From Anaerocolumna jejuensis DSM 15929 (GTDB lineage Bacteria; Bacillota; Clostridia; Lachnospirales; Lachnospiraceae), in contig NZ_FRAC01000019.1 of NCBI RefSeq assembly GCF_900142215.1, positions 74,828 through 138,827 of the forward strand: DNA of 64,000 bases, in the 5' to 3' direction. Each line of letters opens with the position of its first letter. The stretch's first letter is position 1. Positions 26,424 to 34,863 of this stretch are shown here, one piece after another. A program made the translations under genes and the position numbers. Below the pieces are notes generated by a model that saw only the letters and a program-made list of their open reading frames with translations, was not told where the DNA came from and searched no databases.

Positions 26424-27923
26424 ATGAAAAACACCATTTTATCATATCAAAATGTTTCCTTAGTTATTAATAATACCCCTGTCTTAAAAAACATCAACCT
26501 TACCATGCAGGAAGGCGAATTCCGCATTCTTCTCGGAAGCAACGGCTCCGGCAAATCATCCCTGACCCGCATCCTGGGAGGAATTTACCCCTATGGGCAA
26601 TATTCAGGCAATGTTTATTTTGATAATCAATTACTGCACCTGAGTTCTCCAAAGGATGCGATTCTGAAGGGGATTATTCTGCTTCAGCAGGATACCTACC
26701 TTTATGACCAGTTATCGGTTGCTGAAAATCTTTACTGCCTGTTTCCGGGAAATAAGTCTGGACTGAGTCAAATGTCATCCTCACAGAAAATTGCAATGAC
26801 AGAGGCATTATTTAAGGAGTGGGATATTAATCTGAATCCCAAAAAGCCCATCAGCAGGCTGAATGCCGGCCAGAAGCGGATTATAGAATTATTGCGTTTA
26901 ATGTTAATTGATAATGCACCAAAGCTGCTTATTTTAGACGAGCCCTTGAATAATTTAAGTGACAGTTTCTTAAAAATGTTTTATCGGATTATTGAACATT
27001 TTATCAATGCCGGTACAGCAATCCTTTATATTACCCACCGTCTTGAGGAGGTCATGCAGTACGGCAGCAGCATCTCCATTGTAAAGGACGGCGAGCTTGT
27101 AACCACCTTTGAAAATCCAAGTACCGAAACGAAGGATGTTTACAAATTGCTGTGGAGCAACCTGACCTCAAACCGTTACCCGAAGCTCACCCTGAAAAGG
27201 GGAAATGAGGTATTTTGCGCAGAGCATCTGGGAAACGGCGATACCCTCCGGGATATCTCCTTTACCTTATACAAAAGGGAAATCATTGGAATCACCGGAG
27301 TAATCGGTGCCGGCAAAAGCATCCTGGCAAAGACCCTGTTTGGACTTTGCCCTGCCTCAGAAGGAAAATTCTATGTGGATTGCCTGGAAGCAAATATTCA
27401 ATCGCCCCAGGATGCAATTAACCTCGGCATAGCTTATATAACCGATGAACGGATTGACGCAGGCTTATTTATGAATCAGACCTCACTGGAAAATGCATTC
27501 AGCCTGGGCTCCTTTTCATCCAGAGGACTTATCCGGGAAACCCCCTTTGAGCACAAGCAGTTTGCAAAATACAGCAAACGTTTGAATCTGTTCATCGACT
27601 CTCAGAGCAATCCGGAATTCCTCTCCGGCGGAGAGCAGCAAAAGCTCTTACTCATGCGCTGGTTCATGACTGCCTCTAAAATATTTATTTTTGATGAGCC
27701 AACCAGCCGCCTGGACATTGCTTCAAAAACAGATATCTATAATTTGTTCAATGATTTACTGCTAAAGGATGCTGCCATTATTGTCTGCAGCTCCGATTTG
27801 GAAGAGCTGACCGGTATCTGCGACCGGATTCTTGTATTGAATAACGGACGGATTACCTATGAGGCTGAGCGGGCGGATAAAACCAGCTTTTCTGAATTAT
27901 ACCAGCATATTGGGCTGGAGTAG
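26424..27923 (+). CDS. Second sugar-type double ABC ATPase without linked permease
   Basis: A 499-aa RbsA-like protein. Domain 1 has Walker A GSNGSGKSS, an altered signature LNAGQKR and Walker B LLILDEPLNNL. Domain 2 has Walker A GVIGAGKSI, a signature LSGGEQQK and Walker B IFIFDEPTSRLD. Domain 2 therefore keeps the invariant Lys that RbsA proteins usually lose, while domain 1 has a changed signature. It begins 2 bp after the DeoR stop, so the two form an operon. No permease or binding protein follows. It may pair with the divergent permease in place of the normal ATPase, or serve a regulatory role. Confidence 0.78.
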   Translation: MKNTILSYQNVSLVINNTPVLKNINLTMQEGEFRILLGSNGSGKSSLTRILGGIYPYGQYSGNVYFDNQLLHLSSPKDAILKGIILLQQDTYLYDQLSVAENLYCLFPGNKSGLSQMSSSQKIAMTEALFKEWDINLNPKKPISRLNAGQKRIIELLRLMLIDNAPKLLILDEPLNNLSDSFLKMFYRIIEHFINAGTAILYITHRLEEVMQYGSSISIVKDGELVTTFENPSTETKDVYKLLWSNLTSNRYPKLTLKRGNEVFCAEHLGNGDTLRDISFTLYKREIIGITGVIGAGKSILAKTLFGLCPASEGKFYVDCLEANIQSPQDAINLGIAYITDERIDAGLFMNQTSLENAFSLGSFSSRGLIRETPFEHKQFAKYSKRLNLFIDSQSNPEFLSGGEQQKLLLMRWFMTASKIFIFDEPTSRLDIASKTDIYNLFNDLLLKDAAIIVCSSDLEELTGICDRILVLNNGRITYEAERADKTSFSELYQHIGLE

Positions 27924-28018
27924 CTACTGCTGCAAAATCATCAGTCTACAGCGGATTCAGTCCTTCCAGATAGGAATAAGTCAGGCTGCCACTAAAAGTT
28001 GAATAACCGGAACACTCA

Positions 28019-28819
28019 TTATTGCTGCTTTCCAACAAAGAGTGTTCCAACTTTTTCTCCCTTCATAATCTTATATAGCGCAGATGGATTTTTACCATTT
28101 ATGATAACGGTATCAATTCCCTGCATGGTTGCCAATTCTGCTGCCTGCAGCTTCGTTTTCATACCTCCCGTACCACGGCGGGAGCCAGCTCCTCCGGCTA
28201 AGGTTTTTATTTCCTCACCTATTGAAGTTATACATTCCAGCCGTTTTGCATTAGGATGGAGGCGGGGGTCCAAGTCAAAAAAGCCATCAACGTCAGACAT
28301 AATAATAAGCTTTTGTGCTTTGCACAATACAGCAACAACAGCTGACAGCATATCATTATCACCAAATAACCTGTCCGCAGACTCAATTTCGGTATAGCTG
28401 ACTGAATCATTTTCATTAACAACCGGTATAATCCCCATTTCAAGCAAGGCACCAAAAGTATTTATCAGGTTTTCCTTCTTTCCCTCGACTTCCATATCCT
28501 CGGCATTCAGTAATATCTGTGCTATCGTTTTATCATAGTCATTGAAGAATTTATCATATAAATGCATAAGGCTGCACTGCCCGATTGCAGCGGCAGCTTG
28601 TTTCAAAGGCATACCTGCAGGACGTGTTTTCCTTTGCAGTTTATTTGTACCTATTGCTATCGCACCGGAGGACACTAATATAATCTCATATCCCATATTT
28701 TGAAGATCGGATAATACACAGGCAAGGCGGTCAAAAGAACGCAAATCATTTTGCCCTATGTCATTTGTCAATGTGGAAGTTCCGACTTTTATTACAATTC
28801 TATTCTGATACTTTCTCAC
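28019..28819 (-). CDS. proB: Glutamate 5-kinase, short form without PUA domain
   Basis: A 266-aa amino-acid kinase that phosphorylates glutamate in the first step of proline synthesis. The kinase core is complete: VIKVGTSTLT at the start, VSSGAIAIG, the NENDSV substrate segment, and GTGGMKTKLQAAELA near the C-terminus. The usual enterobacterial enzyme has about 367 residues with a C-terminal PUA domain; this one ends at the kinase domain. No proA is present in the window. It overlaps or abuts a prolyl-tRNA deacylase-like gene by one base, so both appear to serve proline physiology. The start is preceded by an adequate ribosome site within the upstream gene. Confidence 0.9.
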   Translation of the reverse strand: MRKYQNRIVIKVGTSTLTNDIGQNDLRSFDRLACVLSDLQNMGYEIILVSSGAIAIGTNKLQRKTRPAGMPLKQAAAAIGQCSLMHLYDKFFNDYDKTIAQILLNAEDMEVEGKKENLINTFGALLEMGIIPVVNENDSVSYTEIESADRLFGDNDMLSAVVAVLCKAQKLIIMSDVDGFFDLDPRLHPNAKRLECITSIGEEIKTLAGGAGSRRGTGGMKTKLQAAELATMQGIDTVIINGKNPSALYKIMKGEKVGTLFVGKQQ

Positions 28820-28820
28820 C

Positions 28821-29360
28821 TTACACCTCTATTATAGCTGGAATATGTCCAACAAACGGCAGAAAATTATGGATAATTTGAGCTGTACTGATTTTCAAAA
28901 AACCGGTAGTTGTACCGTCACTGCACCCATACCATTCTTCAGCTGCAACCTCTTTGTCAATCACAATCCCCACCGCATTTTTGTTATCATGAATAGCACT
29001 GAAGACCGTAGCCGCACCAATTTTAGTTCCCAACATGCTTTCCATTAAACCAACAGGAGCAAAAGATACACGTGACACCTTCAATTTATTGCTGAAATCC
29101 TTTGACTTAAATGGTTTATCACCTAATGTAATGAAAAGATAGAAAGCAGTTTGCTGCCTATTGCAAAGAAATAGGGTTTTTACCATCTTCATATCTAATT
29201 TTCTGTCAATGTTGATACATTTTTCCATGGTAATTGCCGCGTCCGTCGCAACACGTACAAATGGAATATGCAGACTTTGCAATATTCGATAGGTTTCTTT
29301 TTGCAGTGCGGTCTCAAACTTATCCGGTGGTGTTGTGTAAATATCACTTACATAAAACAT
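28821..29360 (-). CDS. PrdX/YbaK-like aminoacyl-tRNA deacylase
   Basis: A 179-aa protein of the YbaK/ProX editing-domain family, which hydrolyses mischarged prolyl-tRNA or cysteinyl-tRNA. The family features seen are an early RVATDAAITMEKC, KMVKTLFLCNRQ with the conserved Lys, and the late GAATVFSAIHDNKNAVGIVID. PrdX-type proteins are found in amino-acid-fermenting Clostridia with proline metabolism. It is read in the same direction as proB, one base upstream, and divergent from a LysR regulator. Its exact substrate is not settled by the sequence. Confidence 0.8.
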   Translation of the reverse strand: MFYVSDIYTTPPDKFETALQKETYRILQSLHIPFVRVATDAAITMEKCINIDRKLDMKMVKTLFLCNRQQTAFYLFITLGDKPFKSKDFSNKLKVSRVSFAPVGLMESMLGTKIGAATVFSAIHDNKNAVGIVIDKEVAAEEWYGCSDGTTTGFLKISTAQIIHNFLPFVGHIPAIIEV

Positions 29361-29485
29361 AATTTATTCCCTTCCTTTCCCTTGAAAGCTTTGTGGAAAT
29401 ACTGTATCATAAATCAATGGATTACAAAAGTGAATGTTTATCATGTAAAGCATGACAAATTCAGATGTTATGAGGTTAACAAATT

Positions 29486-30361
29486 ATGGATATGAATATT
29501 CAGAAATATATGGCATTTGTTAGTACGGTAGAGCATGGGAGCTTTACAAAAGCCGCAGAAATGCTGCACTATTCCCAGTCCGGAATCAGCCGTATGATAA
29601 CCGACTTAGAAAAAGAATGGGGTGTCTCAATTCTTGAACGCGGCCGCTCCGGTGTGCGATTAACTTCGGATGGCTTAAAATTATTGCCCTATGCAAAAAG
29701 CGTCTGTGAGGAATACCGGAAGCTGCAGACACAGGTTGAAGAATTGAACGGACTGCAATCCGGACTTATTCGGATAGGTACGTTTTCAAGCGTAGCAACA
29801 CATTGGCTTCCAAATATTATTAAGGAATTTCAGAAGGACTATCCTAATATTGATTATGAGTTATTATTGGGTGATTATATGGAGATTGAAAACTGGATTT
29901 TAGAAGGGCGTGTTGATTGCGGATTTCTTCGGCTTCCAACAATACCGGAGCTTGAAACCTTTTTCCTGGAACAGGATAAGCTGCTTGTGGTATTGCCCGA
30001 AAACCACCCGCTTGCCAATTGTGATTACTTTCCAGCCGACGCTTTAAATGACTATCCTTTTATGTTACTGGAAAAGGGTGCTAAAGCAGATGTCTCAGAA
30101 ATATTCGAGGAATGCAGCGTTTCTCCTAACGTTCATTTCACAACTTGGGACGACTATGCAATCATGTCGATGGTGGAAAGCGGTTTGGGCATCAGTATTT
30201 TACCGCAGCTTATATTACAGCGCGTTCCCTACCGTATAGTAACAAAGGAATTGGAAGTACCCGCTTACCGAAAAATTGGATTGGCTGTAAGAGATAAAAA
30301 GAGTATGTCTCTTGCCGTTAAGAGATTCTTAGATTATATGAAGTACAGGTCACCAAATTAA
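29486..30361 (+). CDS. LysR-family transcriptional regulator
   Basis: A 291-aa LysR regulator with an N-terminal winged helix (about 1-60; AFVSTVEHGSFTKAAEML and SQSGISRMITDLE) and a periplasmic-binding-type effector domain (about 90-290). A GAGG sequence lies upstream of the ATG at 29486; an ATG two codons later is an alternative. It is divergent from the deacylase-proB operon with 125 bp between, so that operon is its likely target. Confidence 0.9.
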   Translation: MDMNIQKYMAFVSTVEHGSFTKAAEMLHYSQSGISRMITDLEKEWGVSILERGRSGVRLTSDGLKLLPYAKSVCEEYRKLQTQVEELNGLQSGLIRIGTFSSVATHWLPNIIKEFQKDYPNIDYELLLGDYMEIENWILEGRVDCGFLRLPTIPELETFFLEQDKLLVVLPENHPLANCDYFPADALNDYPFMLLEKGAKADVSEIFEECSVSPNVHFTTWDDYAIMSMVESGLGISILPQLILQRVPYRIVTKELEVPAYRKIGLAVRDKKSMSLAVKRFLDYMKYRSPN

Positions 30362-30493
30362 ATCCAAGTGCCGTTTATTCATAGCCTTATATTATCTTTG
30401 CATTTGACAACTTTCATAACATGAAATATACTTGACATATATCAATTGCATTCAATAAACATTATATTTTAAGTACTTTTGTGAGGTTAAATT

Positions 30494-30967
30494 ATGGAAA
30501 ATAATAATGAAAAACAAATATCAGCAAGAACCCAGCTCGAATTAAGTCTTGGTGAACAGCTGAACGCCCTTATAAGTGCATCCCATGCTCTTAATGTCAG
30601 AACCGCCGCTCTTTTCGATTCGACGCTGCAGCCGGCGGCTTTTCTGATTGTTCGCTGGCTTTTATCCTATGGACCGGCAACTGCTACCACACTGGCTGAA
30701 TCCACTGCTATGGACAGAAGCTCCGTCAGCCGCCTTGTGGCACAGCTGAAACAATTAGGTTATGTACAAAGCGAAACCTCTCCGGAGGATCGCCGCGGAG
30801 TGATAATATCACTGACAGAGGCCGGACGGGAAAAAGCATCAAATGCTATTAAAGAAAAGGAAAAGGAATTTTATAAACGCATATCAACCTGGGAAAATTC
30901 AGACCTTGAAACCTTTATTGACCTGCTTAGAAGTTTTAACGTGAATGGAAGCAGCTCTTCACTTTAA
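30494..30967 (+). CDS. MarR-family transcriptional regulator
   Basis: A 157-aa winged-helix protein. The recognition helix region TALAESTAMDRSSVSRLVAQL-like pattern is seen around residues 75-96 and the wing SPEDRRGVIISLTEAGRE around 105-122. It stands alone, 130 bp after the LysR gene, and ends in a clear terminator, so it is likely monocistronic. No adjacent transporter or enzyme identifies its target. Confidence 0.88.
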   Translation: MENNNEKQISARTQLELSLGEQLNALISASHALNVRTAALFDSTLQPAAFLIVRWLLSYGPATATTLAESTAMDRSSVSRLVAQLKQLGYVQSETSPEDRRGVIISLTEAGREKASNAIKEKEKEFYKRISTWENSDLETFIDLLRSFNVNGSSSSL

Positions 30968-30977
30968 TTGCTCTGTA

Positions 30978-31027
30978 AAAGAACCCTGTAAAGAAGTGAA
31001 ATAAACTACTTTTATACAGGGTTCTTT
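30978..31027 (+). terminator. Terminator of the MarR gene
   Basis: A 13-bp stem (AAAGAACCCTGTA and its inverse) with a 24-base loop lies 10 bp after the stop and ends in TTTCT. Confidence 0.75.
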
Positions 31028-31158
31028 CTATAGGTGCTGTTTTTACACCGAAACAGCCCTCTTTTTTACTTTTTGGATAGTTTAATCAGGATAGAATCTT
31101 CCAATAATGAATCCCTTTTATAGACTCCTGAATAGTGAAAAATCTTCCCACTGTTATA

Positions 31159-32685
31159 TTATTTCTTATTATCATAAAAATCTTTAAACTGCTTCTGATA
31201 CTCTGCCACATAGTTATCAATACCTGCATTTTTCAGCTTCTTTAACGCTGCTCCGATTGCTTCATCGTAATCTACAAAACCATAAGTAATCGGCTGAAAA
31301 TATTCCTGCTCGACAGCCTGAAGCATTGCATATTCCGTATTAACCGGTGTCACATCAAAAACAAAGCCAAGGTCCTTCTGGGGTATACTGCCTTCATTCC
31401 AGTTTTCATAGGTTTCAATCTGGTCTTTTGTGATGTAGCTTTGATAACGCTTAAAGTTGATATTATCCGGAAGCCAGGTATCAAACAAGGTATCCGAATT
31501 AATCATTTCCAATTGTCCGCTGTCCGTGATATTATAGTCTTTTCCTTTTACACCATATAAAATAAAGTCCACCCATTCCTGGCTGCTTTGAAGCAGATTG
31601 ATCAATTTTACATATCCTTCTTTTTCCTTCCCTTCAACATTGGCACTTACAGCGAATGCAGTTGAATAAGTACCGCGGGACATTAAAGGCTTTTTACTGA
31701 CATCACCGATATAATAGTTTTTAAATACGGCGTTGGGTGCCGCTTTTCTGACCATATCTTCATATTCAAATACACGGTAGCTTGCCCCTACTGCAAAAAG
31801 TGCTTTTCCATTGGAAAATTCCGCATCAGCCTGAGAGCCATTGGATAACGCATAGCTTGGAATCAGACCCATCTTATTCCATTTTCTTATAATTTCGCAT
31901 GCTTGTTTGTATTCATCCGAAGCATAGTAATTATATACCGTAGAATCCTCCGGTTTATTACCATCTGTCGATACAAAGCTGTTCAAACGGTGCACATTCA
32001 TCTCCGATGCAATTGCTCCATTCAGCATCTGGGGGACTATCCCTCCTCTGGAGAAGCCTATCATATCCGGATATTTCGCTTTTGCCAGGGCATAAAATTT
32101 TTCAACATCTTCCACTGTTTTCAGATCTGTCATTCCTACTTCCTTCAGAATGTCTTCTCTCGCAATAATTACATAGTTCTCACCGGCATTGGGCTTGTTG
32201 CCAAAGGGTAATGCATACAGCTTACCGTCTATTTTCCAGGTATCGAAGCCTTCTTCACCCCCGCAGTTCTTCTTCAGATCACCAGCATATTTGTCAGCGG
32301 CTTCTGTTAAATCAGCATAGTATCCTTTTGCCACACATTTTGCCAGAAATTGAACATCCGTATAGGTCACAAATTTTTCCCCGGTAGAAAGCATCAATTC
32401 CGTTTTTCCTCCGGCATACTCTGACCATGGCAGATACTGGACAGTTACATCAACATTAATTGCCTCCAGCACCTTATCATGGAATTCATTTGCTGCAAAA
32501 TCACTCATCCTCTCCGATCCTTCCCCATAAAGAATCAGCGTTGCCGTTGTTGGTTTCTCCTTTGCAGTCTCCCCTGTCTGAGTCTCTGAAGATGATTTCT
32601 CTGTCTTCGTGTTTCCACACCCCCCAAGTACCAGCAGCATAGTAATTGCCACCAGCAATACCGCCATGAATTTTTTCATTTTCAT
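31159..32685 (-). CDS. Oligosaccharide ABC transporter substrate-binding lipoprotein (LplA/YtcQ type)
   Basis: A 508-aa exported lipoprotein with a signal peptide and lipobox LVLGGC (about residue 23) followed by a Ser/Thr/Glu-rich linker. The mature part is a large extracellular solute-binding protein, with DILKEVGMTDLKTVEDVEKFYALAKAKYPD typical of the LplA/YtcQ group that binds uronic- or rhamnose-containing oligosaccharides. It is the last gene of a three-gene operon with two permeases. No ATPase gene is linked; such systems usually share a common MsmX-type ATPase. Confidence 0.87.
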   Translation of the reverse strand: MKMKKFMAVLLVAITMLLVLGGCGNTKTEKSSSETQTGETAKEKPTTATLILYGEGSERMSDFAANEFHDKVLEAINVDVTVQYLPWSEYAGGKTELMLSTGEKFVTYTDVQFLAKCVAKGYYADLTEAADKYAGDLKKNCGGEEGFDTWKIDGKLYALPFGNKPNAGENYVIIAREDILKEVGMTDLKTVEDVEKFYALAKAKYPDMIGFSRGGIVPQMLNGAIASEMNVHRLNSFVSTDGNKPEDSTVYNYYASDEYKQACEIIRKWNKMGLIPSYALSNGSQADAEFSNGKALFAVGASYRVFEYEDMVRKAAPNAVFKNYYIGDVSKKPLMSRGTYSTAFAVSANVEGKEKEGYVKLINLLQSSQEWVDFILYGVKGKDYNITDSGQLEMINSDTLFDTWLPDNINFKRYQSYITKDQIETYENWNEGSIPQKDLGFVFDVTPVNTEYAMLQAVEQEYFQPITYGFVDYDEAIGAALKKLKNAGIDNYVAEYQKQFKDFYDNKK

Positions 32686-32734
32686 GCTTATCCTCCTTTA
32701 AATAAAATAGTATTGTTAATCAGTTTTCACTGTT

Positions 32735-33625
32735 TTAACCTTTTAATGCCCCAACCGTAACTCCCTTTACAAAATGCTTTTGGATGAACGGATAAACCAG
32801 AATAATCGGCCCAATGGCAATGCATGTGATTGCCATTTTTATTGTCTGCGCAGGCAGCACAACATGGGAAGCTAAACTGCTGGATGGATTGGATGCCAAA
32901 AACTGAATATTTGACATCATTTTATATAGGATGTACTGGATTGAATAATATTTTTCATTGTTAATCAGCATAAGGGGCAGATAAAAATCATTCCAATACT
33001 GCAGCGCATAAAATAACGATATCGTAACGATACCTGCTTTTGACAACGGCAGGATAATTTGTCCCAAAATGCGAAAATGACCTGCACCATCGATTTTAGC
33101 GCTTTCCAATAGTTCATAGGGCAGCCCTTTGATAAAATTACGCATCAAATACATATTAAAAACATTCATAGTATAGGGCAGAATCATTGCAAGCATATTA
33201 TCCTTCAGGCCAAGATACTTTGTACATATTAAATACCAAGCCATCATACCTCCGTTAAATAACATGGTGAAATATGCAAAAAATGCTAATTTGCTACTAT
33301 GCTTGAAACCTTTTACTGAAATAACATAAGCATAGCAGACAGTAACAACTACCGACAGAAATGTTCCTGCAAACGTATTAATCAGACTCACTTTGTAGGC
33401 ATTTAATAATTTTCCTCCCTGGGTTTGGAATACATATTTGTAAGTTTCCAGCGACAGGGCATCCGGGATAAGGCTAAATCCATGATTTGCCACCTCCGCC
33501 TCCGATGTGAAGGACCCAATAACTGCAAAAACAATCGGAAAAATACAAATTACAGACATAATGCCCAAAAGCAGATAAAATGAAACAATCAAGACTTTAT
33601 CTCCTGTTATTTTTTTCTTTTTCAT
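32735..33625 (-). CDS. Carbohydrate ABC transporter permease (LplC/YtcP type)
   Basis: A 296-aa membrane protein with six hydrophobic helices and the coupling segment around SAKIDGAGHFRILGQIILPLSK (EAA motif, about residues 180-205). It forms half of the membrane channel of an oligosaccharide importer. It ends with the FIQKHFVKGVTVGALKG tail that marks this permease group. It lies 73 bp downstream of the partner permease. Confidence 0.92.
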   Translation of the reverse strand: MKKKKITGDKVLIVSFYLLLGIMSVICIFPIVFAVIGSFTSEAEVANHGFSLIPDALSLETYKYVFQTQGGKLLNAYKVSLINTFAGTFLSVVVTVCYAYVISVKGFKHSSKLAFFAYFTMLFNGGMMAWYLICTKYLGLKDNMLAMILPYTMNVFNMYLMRNFIKGLPYELLESAKIDGAGHFRILGQIILPLSKAGIVTISLFYALQYWNDFYLPLMLINNEKYYSIQYILYKMMSNIQFLASNPSSSLASHVVLPAQTIKMAITCIAIGPIILVYPFIQKHFVKGVTVGALKG

Positions 33626-33698
33626 TCTTCTGACTATCCTTTCTTCTCTAATATCCTGGTTTTATGTAATAACCTTCCTGTGTCCATGTTCATCATTT

Positions 33699-34667
33699 TT
33701 AGAATAACGTAGAATCTTTATCAAACTTTCCGCTGATTTTATTTGCAGCTACCACAAAGATGAATCCGAAGATTGACTGATACAGCGCTATTGCAGATGC
33801 AAATGCCATTTCTCCGTTTCGGACTCCGCTCCGGTATACGAAAACATCAATTAAATCTGTTGTAGGGAACAATACCGGATTTAAGTTTGTAACACCCACA
33901 ATCATATTTAAATTTCCTTTCAGTATATTTCCTACGGAAAGCAGGAATAAAATTATAATTGTTGGCTTTATTAAGGGCAACGTTATTTTACGGATGCACT
34001 GCCATTTTGTAGCACCATCCACCTTTGCTGCTTCGTACAAAGAAGAGTCAATGCCGGTTAATACACCGTAGTAAATAATAGAACTGTATCCGCTGCTTTG
34101 CCATACATTTACGATGACCAGAATAAGGATCCATGCTTTTGGATGTGCATAAAAATCATAGGGTTCCTTCCCAAAAGAAATCAGCGCCTGATTAATCAAT
34201 CCACTTTCTGAATTTAACAATGCGAATAAAATTGCACCCACTACCATCCAGGAAATGAAATATGGCAGAAACATAATACTCTGGGAAACCTTTATAAAAG
34301 GCTTGTTTTCTATTTCATTTAACATGATAGCTAAAGTTACGGCAACTATTGTTCCGATTGCAAAAAACAAAAGATTATACATTACGGTAAGTCCCGTTGC
34401 CCGCATAGCAGTAGAAATATTATGAAAGAAGAACTGAAAGTTCTTTAATATAGGATCCGCCCAGGGGCTTCCATATATCCCCCCTCTAAAGTTATAGTCT
34501 TTGAAAACAAGCAGAATTCCTGTCATTGGAAAATAGGAAAACAGCAGCAAAGAAATCACTCCCGGTAATGCCAGTATATACAAGGGTCCGTCCTGCCGAA
34601 GCGACGCTAATCTGTTTTTGCCCTTCTGTCCGGACTTTCGCCTGACAATTCTTTTTTCTTTTTTCAT
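33699..34667 (-). CDS. Carbohydrate ABC transporter permease (LplB/YteP type)
   Basis: A 322-aa membrane protein with six helices and an EAA loop, EAAKVDGATKWQCIRKITLPL (about residues 218-238). It is the second channel half of the oligosaccharide importer. I prefer the ATG at 34667, which has GGAGG 11 bases upstream; an in-frame ATG at 34685 contains that ribosome site and is less likely. It is the first gene of the operon, with the membrane AraC regulator upstream in the same direction. Confidence 0.9.
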   Translation of the reverse strand: MKKEKRIVRRKSGQKGKNRLASLRQDGPLYILALPGVISLLLFSYFPMTGILLVFKDYNFRGGIYGSPWADPILKNFQFFFHNISTAMRATGLTVMYNLLFFAIGTIVAVTLAIMLNEIENKPFIKVSQSIMFLPYFISWMVVGAILFALLNSESGLINQALISFGKEPYDFYAHPKAWILILVIVNVWQSSGYSSIIYYGVLTGIDSSLYEAAKVDGATKWQCIRKITLPLIKPTIIILFLLSVGNILKGNLNMIVGVTNLNPVLFPTTDLIDVFVYRSGVRNGEMAFASAIALYQSIFGFIFVVAANKISGKFDKDSTLF

Positions 34668-34863
34668 AAATAAAATATCCTCCATTCCTGCCCGAACGAA
34701 TTTCTGATTTTTGTCATTCGCATCGGTACTGGTTTCATCTATTTGGTATTCGTAATTATAGCTTACGGATTTTCAGTAATCTATAAAAAAAATACATAAT
34801 CCTTGCAATAATCCATTATCTTATTGCAAAAACTATGTATTAATTTTATATTATATATAAATT

